From positions 186,001-250,000 of the forward strand of contig VIIQ02000076.1 of the NCBI GenBank assembly GCA_007449985.2: DNA of 64,000 nt, in the 5' to 3' direction. Source of the DNA: Desmodesmus armatus (lineage: Eukaryota > Chlorophyta > Chlorophyceae > Sphaeropleales > Scenedesmaceae). Positions 44,601 through 54,826 of this stretch are shown piece after piece. A model generated the notes under the pieces. It worked only from the letters and a program-made list of their open reading frames with translations. It did no database searches and was not told where the DNA came from. Position 1 is the first letter of the stretch. Each line of letters starts with the position of its first letter. The position numbers and the translations under genes were made by a program.

Positions 44601-47456
44601 GCGCCTGCTGCCAGCACTCACCAGCATGACCATGTTGCTCTTCTCCACCTCCACAAAGTCTTCCAAGAATGCAGACCGGATCTCTTGCCTGCTGCTGTTG
44701 CTGCTGCTGCCCTGCTGGCTCTGTGGGGTGGCCCCACCTGCCCTGTGCTGCTGCTGGTTGGCAGCCGCAGCAGCAGCAGCCACATGGGCTGTCAGTGCAG
44801 ATGCAGCTGTGGAGTGCACTGCATACATGTGCACAGGCAGGCCGCCGTATGGCTGGCTAGCGGCGCTCTGCAAGCAGCGAAACAGCACAATAATGCAGTG
44901 TTGCTTGTCAGCACCGCATGTGGTTACCATGGAAGGAAGGCCGAGAACGAATGAAACGAGTTTGTTGTGTGTTGTGATGGGTGAGAGTGTGCTAACCTGC
45001 CAACCTGCAGAAACAGCAGCAGGAGCCTGTCCTCCAAGCACTTCAAAGAGGCAGGTTGGACGGATGGTCGCAAAAGCAAAGCACAGACTTGTGAAGCTAC
45101 CAATGTGCATCTGCAGCCATTCTGCACCCACTCCGCACCCACACTCTGAAAAGTCAGCAGGGCACTCAACAAAGGCAGTACACTAAACAAAGGCAGTACA
45201 GTAATTGATCTTGCAAACCAGTTGGCCAGCTGTTCACCAACCTGGGTGGGCTGCCCGTTGACCAGGAGTGTTTTCTGACCAAATGACTCCTGGTGCAAGA
45301 GGGGCAGCACAACCAGGGAGGGACACCACAGCACATGCTTTCAATGATCATCACCTACACATGTGTACAACATCCCTCCATACACACAATCCCCAGCTGC
45401 AGGTTTTAGCAGTGTTGAGTCAGCACCACAATGCAATCTGCATCCCAGTAACACTTGCAGAACAGCAGAACACCTTGGCCCACATGCGGCGCTTGCAGCG
45501 ATGAACTCCAACAAAGGATCAAGTGGGGGGGGGGGGGGGGGACGACCAGCATTCTCACTTCAACCAGCACACTACCAGCCAGAAAAAAAAATCACCCACA
45601 CAACCAAGCAACGCGTGTCGGCGGGAAAATTCAAATAGACTGCAGCACCAAGCCCCCAAATACCAGCCCTGCCCCCCTTACCATGGCTGCGTGTGCCTGC
45701 TGCTGGGCCTCCTGGGCTTTGTGCATGCGCTTGTTCTGCAGACGCTTGTAGTGGTTATGCACAGCAACGGCCAGCACCTGCAGTCACACCCAATGACAAC
45801 ACAAACACACCAGATGAACAACGATGCACCAACCCGTCTGTCTGCATCAGCTGCACGCGCGTGTTTTTGACCATAGCATAGCTGCTGCCGCTGCCACCTG
45901 ACCATCAGAGCGCTGCGACTGCCTTCCACCACACTGCACACCCTGCTGCCACACATCCAGCTCATGCTGCCCTGCTGCTGCTGCTGCTCTGTTGCAGGTC
46001 GGCTGAAGAATGGCTGAGGGTCAACCACACATATCCGGGGCACTCACCTTCTTGGCCCCTGCCTGTCCAATCACCCAGTCATCAAGCTTCTGCACCATCT
46101 CCTTGGGGGTGGGGATGTCCCTCACACCCCAGTTCATAGTGGCAGATGTACCACTGTAGTTCACGCCCCCATACTGCGTCTGCCCTGTCGTTGGGCTGTG
46201 GGTGTGCTCTGCATGGCCAGAGCTGCAAGGGCACAGGGAGAGATACAGCAGCAACACACACTGCTGGTGAGTACACAATCAGACACGCGTAGTCGACCAC
46301 GGCCACCACATGGGCATGCCCCGCCTATCAGCTGCTGCAACCATTGGGCAATGGTGTGACACGCAGCTCACACCATTTACTATCACCCACTACACGTGCT
46401 GGTCGAGCGTGATGCTGGCGTCCATATGTGACCCACTGACGCACTGCAACTGCTGCGTCTGCATTTTGTGAACCACATGTGACGAGGCTGGCAAACAAAA
46501 AACAATAGCTGATGCAGGTGTCAGACCAGTGAGTAAGGCAGCACCAGTCCCGTGTGTCTGCACTGCGCTGCTGCCATAGTCTTGGGAGGCAGCTGCAGCC
46601 AAGCTGTATTAGCGCTGGAATTACCTGTAGTCCTGGTACATGCCCTGAGCTCCTGCTCCAGCTACTGCAGGGCTGGCTGTGCTGGCCACTGCAGACTCCA
46701 CTACACGCGATTTCAGGCCCTGCAGCAACACCACAATAGACACGCCAGCAGGAGGTTGGTGTACTGAAAACGGGATACGTTGCATTGAAGATGCAACTAC
46801 AACTCTTTCCTCAGAAAGAAAGTACAGGATGCTGCAGTAGACGTCAATCAACATTCGCAGACAAGGGCTGGTGGCCCAAAACATAGGCTGATGCATACCT
46901 CGCAGCTGTTGCACCAGTGCAGGGTTGCATTGACCTCGGGTTTGCTATCCGGGCTGACCTGCGGCAGGAAACACACGCCATTGTAGCAGCAGAGCCACAC
47001 AGGGGTCTCAGTGCTGCGTGCAACAGTAACAGCAGCAAAAGAGTGCAGGCTGGCAAGTCACTGCAGCTACTGATGCCACGTAAAACAAAGTGTAAAGCAT
47101 CATTGAGAACGTTGCTCGTTGACTTTTCGGTTTGGCGGTTGCAGGACGCTACTGGTACAATACCAGGACACCTGCCTGTGATGTGGTGGGCACATCCCGC
47201 AGATGGCTGTGACACTCCTCGCAGCGAGGGTTGGCATGAGAACCAGTGGCTATGGCACGTTTGCAGCGCCCCACGCCCTGCACAGCACACACCCTGGTCA
47301 TCACAACCTGATGCTGACGACACGGACCTGGGACTCAGCACCATCAAGGACGCAACCAGCACTCACAGCAAGGCTCAAGGCAGATGACGTCCCCAGCACA
47401 CCAGACAGGCTGGATAGAGTGCGCCAGGCCAGTGGCGCTATGGAGCTCGACAGCAT
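41691..47456 (-). CDS. ClpX, organellar AAA+ unfoldase of the ClpXP protease
   Basis: Hexameric ATPase that unfolds substrates and feeds them to ClpP. Fifteen exons join in frame to 647 residues: 47456-47367, 47277-47176, 46958-46899, 46719-46625, 46222-46048, 45777-45682, 45289-45242, 44867-44622, 44291-44145, 43934-43868, 43552-43407, 43087-42983, 42742-42602, 42281-41961, 41795-41691. The start is chosen for the targeting-type N-terminus ([19 protein letters not shown]). A C4 zinc-binding domain is split over exons 2-3 (CEEC, CNSC). Further motifs: Walker A GPTGSGKT, pore loop GYVG, Walker [11 protein letters not shown], ClpP-docking loop SIGFG, and sensor region [11 protein letters not shown]. 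An Ala/Gln/Ser-rich insert precedes Walker A. Intron 2 uses a GC donor. Mitochondria are the likely site, as for plant ClpX; a plastid site cannot be excluded. Confidence 0.93.
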
Positions 47457-47732
47457 TGTTGATGGACGTCAACTGCAAACGTGGGCGATAAACTCTGCAC
47501 CTTGCCACAGACACAAGCATGAACACCATGCCAACACCTGGTTCTCCTTCACCAGTGAAAAAAAGTCCAAGCCCCAAGCCCTGGTATTAGTCAACTTGAG
47601 TTATCGAGCGCTGCATTGCCCTGACGTTGAACCATCAGCAATTCACAGAAGTAAAAGCTGCGTTCTAAGGGACTGCTGCAGCTGCTCTAGAAGTCAGAGG
47701 GCGGCCTTGAATTTTGCAGCAGTCTTCGCACA
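47457..47732. promoter_or_regulatory. Divergent promoter region between ClpX and plastid L10
   Basis: Only 276 bases separate the ClpX start (47456, minus) from the L10 start (47733, plus). Both encode organelle-targeted proteins, so a shared bidirectional promoter is plausible. No TATA box or known operator is evident. Confidence 0.55.
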
Positions 47733-50700
47733 ATGTTGGGCTCCACAATGCAGAAGAGCAGCTTGAGGCAGCCAGCATTCACTGGCAGCCGGGTCAGCAG
47801 GGGCTCTCTGCAGGTTCGTCCTGAGCCACATCCACATCCACGGCCACACTCGCCACAGACTGCCAGGCTGGGCGTGCACAGGCTGACCGTGTGTTTCGAT
47901 ACACCCGTGTAGGTATGCAGCGCTCTCACAAGGCAGAAGAAGGAGCAGATCGTGACGGAATTGACGGGCAAGCTGGAGAAGAGTGTCATCGTCTTTGGAC
48001 TGCGCTACAAGGGCCTGAGTGTGAGTGGCACGGCTGGTTTTGTGGTCACAGATGAGTCTTTTGGATCCGTATGAAAGCAATTGAAGGTTCAACAGCCCTA
48101 CACAGCTCTTCAGCAAGCTCATCAGCACCCTGCTGCTGCTGTCGCTGCTGCTGCACTGCTGCCACCCCTGTGCAGGTCTCAACAATGCAGAAGTTCCGCA
48201 GGGGTATTCCAGAGAACTCCTCAGTGTACGTTTGCAAAAACAGCCTGATGAAGGAGGCAACCAAGCAGGTGCCAGGCTGGGACACTCTGGGCGATGCAGG
48301 CTGCACGGTGAGCACACAGTTCTGTTTTGAGGGGCAGCAGGAGGCGTGGGGCAGTGGGGGGTGGGGGTGGGGGCTGAGCAAAGCAGGGGGAGCTCAGGAG
48401 ACGTTCAGCCAGGGAAGTAGCAGCTGGGTGGTGGCTACAGGCTGCCCACGCCCTTACCAGTTTCAGGGTAGCAGTCTGTTGCTCATATATTAGCTTCTGG
48501 GGCAATGTACTGCCATGCACGCTGATACAAGACAATGGGTCCATAGCGGCTGAGGCAGTACATCCAGAATACGCACACAGCAGCAGCAGTTGGAGGAGGA
48601 GCAGCAGCAGCAGTTATGCACACAGCAGCAGCAGTTGGAGGAGGAGCAGCAGCAGCTCAGGGCGCACAACAGCAGCAGCAGTTGGAGGAGGAGAGCGGCT
48701 CTGAGGTTGGCTGTTGCGGGCGGCAGCCAGCCCCTCACACTCCAGCTGACTGCACCCAGCAGGCAGCGCTGCAGCAGCAGCAGGCAGCAGGCAGCAGGCA
48801 GCGCTGCAGCAGCAGAAGCAGCTGTTGGAGTGGTCCCACTGCAGGCAGCTGTGCTGTCCCATCGCACATGTCCTGCTGTGCCATTCTGAGGCAGGTGTTG
48901 TCAGACAGTGCCTGCACCATCAGCAGGAACCTCATACAGCAGTGTGTATTGGCTTTTGGCGCCATCAGCAGCACTCAGCAGGGCACACACAGTCCACCCC
49001 TGTTAGCAGCAGCACCGCTGACTCCCTGCAGCGCAGCAACCGCCAGACCCTGCCAGGGTCAGTGATGCCAATGGTCACTGCTGGGCAGCAGCAGCAGCAG
49101 CAGCAGCAGCAGTGCCAGCTGGGTTTGGGAGAGATTGATGATGCTATCGCCACAGGGTGACTGCTGTCACACCCTGGATGGCTGCACCCTGGAGCTGTGG
49201 AAAGCAGGCACAGCCAGCAGGGCTGCATTAGTGGGTTCAATCAGTCGATTCAATCAACATGTGGCAGAGGCTCACCCATGCGGCTTGCTGTGTCTGGTGG
49301 CGTGTGTGCTGTGTGACTGCAGGGCGAGAACGCCTGGGTGTTTGTGCATGAAGACGACATCGCAGGTGCGGGCTAGCAGGGGGCGCGGGGGCGGGGGGGG
49401 GGGCTCACAGGGGTTCAAAGGGGCCAGCAGGAGGTTGGGCCAACAGCGGGTGGTGCTGCGGCGGTTTCAGCTGCAAGCTGGTTCTCATCAGCTTTGAAGA
49501 GCTCCAGCTCGCAGTTGAGACCGCCGCTATCCAGACTGGAGCCTCACCTGCTGCTGGCCCCACCCAGCCTGTGACAGGCTGAAGGGGTGCAGGCACAGGG
49601 GCTCAGGCAAGACAGGCAGGCGTGGGGCAGCCACAACAGCAATCGCATCCTGGTCGTGGCAGTAGGGAGCGCTGAGAGGGCGGCAGGCAATGTTGCAGGG
49701 ATTAGCGGTGTGTCGGTGACACTGCTGTTGGTACATGTAGCAGCACCATCCAGCACAGCCAGAGAGGGGGGGATTTCCGGTGGCCAATCAGTGGCCAACC
49801 AGCAACCCCGGGCAGCTGATTGGCTGAGCTGCAGGGCCCATCCTGGTTGTATGCAGACTGTTTGCAAGAGGTTTATGCAGTCGCGGGTGCCCAGCAGGTC
49901 GTCCCTGCCTGTTCCCAGCCAGCTGGGGTTGGTGTGGCCAGCCACGACCCCTTTCACGACATTGCCATTGCTGCAGTGCTCTTCTTGCGGATGCCATGCT
50001 TGGGACGTCCTATGCAGGCAGTTGCCCCGCTGTTGCATGGAGCCTTCCAATACACCGTGTGTCGTGGCCTCAGGCTGATATTATCTTGTGCACGATCATG
50101 CTGTCATGTGCAGACGCTGTGAAGCACTGGCACACCTTCTCTGATGACCTGTTCAAGGAGGCCAAGGCTTTGGCTCCCAAGGGTGTTGAGGCCATTGCAC
50201 CAACACAGCTCAGCTGCGTCATCATGGACAACAAGGCACTCTCACCAGCAGAGGTGAGACTGAGAGAGTGAGAGTGAGGGCCGGGCGGGACAAGCAGCAC
50301 CAGCAGCAGCAGCATGCATGGAGCACTTGGCTGTGTGTGTTGGTCTGAGACAGGTCCTGCTGCGCATTTGCGGTGGACACTCCATTGCAAATGCTCGCAG
50401 CAGGCCTTGTCTAAAACCAACACACACAGCCAAGTGCTCTATGTACCTATGCAAGTTTTTCCTGCAGTCGTAAACGTTTCATGGCATTCGCAATGTGATG
50501 CTGGGCATGCGCAGGGGGCAGCCATGGGCACCGTAGCCGGCCCTATTTTCACTGCTGGCAGCAGCTCACTCCTTGCTGTGTGCTGTGTGACGCATGTTGT
50601 GTGTGACAGTTCAAGCGCTGCGAGAACCTCCCCACCAAGAAGCAGCTGCAGGCCACCATTGCACGCCTCGTCAAGCAGCCAGCAACACGCATTGCTACAG

Positions 50701-51287
50701 GTGAGAGAGGGCTGCCTTGCTGCAAGCAGCGGCTCGCTGGGCCCCAGCCAACTGAGGCTCAGCCAGTGTGGTGTATTTGGTAGAACAGGCAGTGTGAGGG
50801 ATTGGTGCATAGGGTCTGGGCCTTCAAGGGTTTGGGCCTTCAAGGGTCAAGGTCTGGGGTGTAGGGTTTGGAGTTGGGTACTATACGCACTGCTACAAGT
50901 TGTAGCAGTGCGTATAGTACCCAACTCCAAACCCTAAACCCCAAAACCGACCCCTAAACCCCAAGTTCAGCAGCAATGGCAAGGCCAGGGTGGCTGCTGT
51001 GGCCTCCAAGCCGCCACCTCATGCAGGGCTTGCAATTTCATGCGTACACTCGCTAAACAGCTTCAGGTGCAAGTGTGTTGCGTCCATGCTTGCTTTGCTT
51101 GCTGAGTCGGCCACCTCACTCTCTGCTTATAATGAAACGATTTGCATGGCGGCTGTGTGTGTTTGTGTGTTGCGCAGGCATCAAGGCTGTGCCCCGCAAG
51201 CTGGCGTATGGCATCAAGGCCATTTCAGAGCTGGACGAGGACAAGAGCAAGATTGTGGGAGATGTGGCCAAGCCCAAGACCGCATAA
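47733..51287 (+). CDS. Plastid ribosomal protein L10 (uL10)
   Basis: Stalk-base protein of the bacterial-type large ribosomal subunit that anchors L7/L12. Exons 47733-47813, 47913-48020, 48176-48307, 49323-49365, 50114-50253, 50610-50700 and 51178-51287 join in frame to 234 residues. The first 27-29 residues ([20 protein letters not shown], then VCSA) form a chloroplast-type transit peptide with few acids. uL10 signatures are [65 protein letters not shown] and a C-terminal [12 protein letters not shown] typical of the plastid version. Intron 3 (1 kb) holds CAG-rich repeats; introns 5 and 6 hold long hairpins. The gene is divergent from ClpX. A TGTAA lies 60 bases past the stop. Confidence 0.93.
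48578..48692. repeat. CAG/GAG-rich tandem repeat in L10 intron 3
   Basis: Three copies of CAGCAGCAGTTGGAGGAGGAG are spaced by variable CAG units. The frame would read QQQLEEE, but in-frame stops after exon 3 put the region in an intron. A further pure CAG run lies near 49087-49112. Confidence 0.8.
50317..50443. repeat. Long hairpin in L10 intron 5
   Basis: Arms 50317-50371 and 50387-50443 are about 55 bases each, pair with only a few mismatches and one small bulge, and are separated by a 15-base loop (GGTGGACACTCCATT). Confidence 0.9.
50855..50943. repeat. 89-bp near-perfect palindrome in L10 intron 6
   Basis: Arms 50855-50898 and 50900-50943 are 44 bases each with one mismatch, separated by a single base (perfect over the inner 37 bases). 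The right arm runs into CCCTAAACCCC repeats that resemble plant-type telomere sequence. Confidence 0.92.
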
Positions 51288-51346
51288 GCCTGGGCTTGCT
51301 GTGTGTTGATGCTGCTGGGGTATATGCAACCGCTAGGTTTTTAGGG

Positions 51347-51351
51347 TGTAA
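51347..51351 (+). terminator. Candidate TGTAA poly(A) signal of L10
   Basis: TGTAA, the usual green-algal polyadenylation signal, occurs 60 bases after the L10 stop codon, a normal spacing. Confidence 0.5.
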
Positions 51352-52034
51352 CTGCTGTCTGAACCACACTTGGTGAAGGGCCTAGGAATGGGGCTGAGGA
51401 CTGTCGCTCTAACTTTACAGCTGTGCATGAATATGTCTGCCATGGCGAGGAAGGACAGGCTGAGGGACGAGTGCAAGCGGAACATGCCTGTTGAAGTTAT
51501 CCAATATGTATGTGTCGGAGTTATCCAATATGTATGTGTCGGAGTCATTGTGTCAGTGATGGGGGTTGGCCTCAAACCTCAGTTTACAAAAAGATGCGTC
51601 GGCAGTTGACAAGGTGACTCATGACAGAATAGTACACAGTAGACAGAGACACAGGCAGCAAGCCACCCAAAATTATTGCCACAGGTGGAACAACAAAAAC
51701 AAGGACAGCCGCTGTCTGACGGTCAGAACCACGCCTGCTTGACAAAACCAGTGCCAGGCACCTGCATGTCACCGTGAGCCAAGGGTTTGGGGGGCCCGAA
51801 GCTCGTCTAGCTTCAGCTGCACATGCATATGCATCACTATCCACTTGTTTTCGTTGACAGACACGGCAGCTTCAGCCTCTGGTATCTTACTACAAAAAAA
51901 CCAGTGCATGAGAACACACCATGTACCTGCTGATGCAACTCATCTGTTGAACACCACTAGCCGCGTACACCTGCTGCACACTGACACAGCACGTGGGCAT
52001 GCACAAACTGCGTTGCCGTGCAACCCCCCTTGCG
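51352..52034. other. Spacer between convergent L10 and OPR genes
   Basis: It holds the two converging 3' regions. The 24-base unit TTATCCAATATGTATGTGTCGGAG occurs twice in tandem at about 51496-51543. A minus-strand TGTAA is at 51584-51588. No gene recognised. Confidence 0.45.
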
Positions 52035-53601
52035 TCACGGTACTGGCGCAAACAAAGTTGCAGCCACTTCTTGTGCCTGCAACTGCCGCAACCTAGCCAG
52101 CATGGGCTGCTGATACTCTGCAGGAACCTGCTGGCACAGCACCCCAAGAGCCCACAGCGCTACCTCGACGTGCTGACGCTTGGCTTCAGGCAATGACTCA
52201 AGCAGCCTTTGCATGAATGCAGTACAGTACAGTACAGTATGTGGGGACAGGGTCCCAACCTCCCAGCGAGCCAGAGGCTCATGAGGGTGCCCAGAGGGCC
52301 TACTTGCATACCCCAGTTTGTCAAGTCAGGTGTGAGGGCTGGGGAGGGGATGCATGCAGCTGCTTCCCAGACAAGGGATGCCACAACATGGCAACACTGT
52401 GCAGCGCAGCGCTCACAAGATACGGCCCACAACCCTGCAACTGCCTGTGCAGCTCATCCAAAGCCTGCTGCACCTGTTGATCAGACATGTGCAGGTGGCA
52501 GGAGGCGGCAACAAGCAAGGTAGTGCAGAGTGCAAGAGGGCTGGCACCCGGCAGCAATGACAGCATGTGATCCCAAATGGGCTGCAGCTGGTGGATTTGG
52601 ACCTCTATAACAGGCTTGCCAAACCAGCTAACAGCCCACAGCAATCGGCTGGTCTCTGGCGTGGAAACATCTGGCAGCTGCTCTGCAAAGTTTGCCAACA
52701 ACAGGCCAAGATCCTGTGTTAGAGGCTGCCAGTTGCTGATGGCACAGGCATGCAGTACTCGTGCAATGGAAGCTGCATCTACAGTTGGCTGCTGCTGCAG
52801 CAGCCAACCTATCAAAGCGCACAGCTGATCCACCTGCACCTGCACTGACACCTGCGCTGCCGCACCGACCACACAGCTGGCATAATGTGGGCAGACAGTT
52901 GACAACTCACTGACGCGCTGCTGCAGCTGCTGTATGGACAACAGGTGCTTCAGCATGTTCTCAACCGCCCACAGCCCCATCCCGACCAGCCTACGGCTGT
53001 TGGTGCCATCTGCCTTGGACAACAAAGCTGCCAACAGCTGCTGCAATTGGTCCTCTGTTGGAGCCGGCAGCCCTGTAGTAGTACTACAAAGTGGCTTTGC
53101 TGAGGATTCAGCTAGCTGGGCCAAGCTCCTCAAGGCTATGCACACACTCATTGCATCCGCTTCCTGCAGCAACTCCTGCTGCAGCAGTGCTGGCAGCAGC
53201 GCCAGCACCACGTCTGGCAGCTGCAGTTGGGCCGATGCATGCATGATATCACCCAGCTCCCTGCCCCTGCAGTGCTGCTTCACTCCCTCTGCTACTGCTG
53301 GCAGCTGCTGCAACAGCTGCTGCATGGCTGGCGCGCGCAGCCTGCTGCCGTCCTGTGCGCACATGCGCTTGGCAACAGTGAACACTGCGCTGACATGGAT
53401 GTTAGTCAGGTCAGCCCTGTGCTGCTGCACCAGATGCAGCAGCTGCTGGTCTTTGAGATGTTGCTGCTGCCGCTGGGGTTGTTGCTGGTTGCAGCACTGC
53501 AGTTCTGATGCAGGGTGCTCAAAGTGTGCACGGCCTGCACGGATAAACCGCAACAAGCATGCCACAGGAGGACAGCTTGGTCGGTGAGTGACGTTTGACA
53601 T
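52035..53601 (-). CDS. OPR/FASTK-like helical-repeat protein, probable organelle RNA-binding factor
   Basis: A main exon of about 1.2 kb (53601 to about 52360-52417) is followed by a last exon (about 52225-52035) encoding LLESLPEAKRQHVEVALWALGVLCQQVP. The intron edges are not resolved: GTGAGC at 52416 is a good donor, but its phase does not fit the best acceptor near 52218. The protein is built of degenerate repeats of 35-40 residues with a helical pattern (NSRRLVGMGLWAVENM, DAASIARVLHACAISNW, ETSRLLWAVSWFGKP, YLVSAALHSVAMLWHP), as in octotricopeptide-repeat proteins, which are abundant in green algae and control plastid or mitochondrial transcripts. No RAP domain is visible. The first 30 residues could be a targeting sequence. 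The target RNA is unknown. Confidence 0.6.
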
Positions 53602-54826
53602 GTTGATCTGCCGTACTCTGCAGCATCACAGCCTAGGATTTTTGAGTGAACAGCAGAGATGTTACCAATGGCAAGGTGCATCAAGCCACTGAACACATGC
53701 ACTGCGCCCATATGGTAGCAGGGCACAGCCACGCAGTGCGTTCAGAAGGGTAAAACTCCTCCAAGTTTCCAGGTGCCATGCAGGATGCCAAACTGGCCCA
53801 CAAACCACAGCACACTGGCTACAAGTGTTGTGCACGACAGGCGCTGGCAGCAGACAGCCGGTGCCTAAGAGAGACAACAACGCAGGAGCCATGACCTGCG
53901 AGCTGCAGTAAGTGGTAATTCACCGTGCCCTGCTGTGTGATGTGAGTACCACATAGCATTGATGGTTGGCTGTGACGGATGCACACAGTGAACATACTAA
54001 TTCCACCTGTGCCCTGAACACCACCGAGCTCAAAGGTCACGCACCCAAGCAGTGTGATGCAACATGTAGCGATGATGCCCTCCTGCACGTTCACGCCACG
54101 AAGTCATACTCAAGTGTGATGCAGCCAGACACATGCACGGGCAGTCACGCATAACCGCCACACAGTCACATCCAAAAATAACAGAGAAGGTAGGGGAACC
54201 ATCAATTTGAACTGCCCCAGCATCAAGCAACGCCCCGTGCCAACACACAATGCTGAGGCAATAACACTTCTAACCACCACAACCACGACTTGCGCATGCA
54301 ACCATGTAAAGGGTTGTTGACGCCAGGGCCCATACGCAAGCCAAAAGACAAGATGGAATACCCTCCAGCCCATGTTATGTGCCCAACACCCCCCCCCCTC
54401 TAGCCAAGCCGCCATACCCCTGTCAGCACAAGGTACACCACACCATGGGCGCTGCAGCCGCAGGGCACAGGCAGCGAAGCACACATGCTTGGGGGCTGCA
54501 TGGATGGCAGCCACAGCATGCCACATGAACGGATGCTGTTGCTGCTGCACACTGAAGACCAGCTGCGGCCCATAAGCATTGACAAAGCTGCAAATGGGCC
54601 TGCAGCCACACAGCTGCACGGCATGACGACAAAGCCCCCCCCCCCCCCGGCGAGGCAGCGAGCCTTGCACCAATGCTTGCCCGCTGCTCAGTGTATTTGA
54701 GCAACCCCCATACTGATTTACACAAGTTTCAGGATGGTTGACATTGCCATGCGGCTGTGATGCCACCCAAGGGTGACGTCGGAAAGCTGCATTCGGTCCA
54801 GCAGCCCTGGCAGTGCTGCCTGGGGT
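53602..54826. other. Spacer between the OPR and kinase genes
   Basis: It lies upstream of the OPR gene and downstream of the kinase stop, both minus. A minus-strand TGTAA at 54718-54722, about 105 bases past the kinase stop, is a candidate poly(A) signal. A C run occurs near 54638. A 218-codon open frame on the minus strand (54110-54766) has no recognisable features. Confidence 0.45.

Noticed and set aside
48578..49140. CAG-rich L10 segment as a polyglutamine-coding exon
   Set aside because: In-frame stops follow exon 3, and the conserved uL10 chain joins directly from exon 3 (AGCT) to exon 4 (GENAWVF).
54110..54766. 218-codon minus-strand frame after the kinase gene
   Set aside because: No recognisable motif, Cys/Trp-rich chance composition, and it sits in the expected 3' region.
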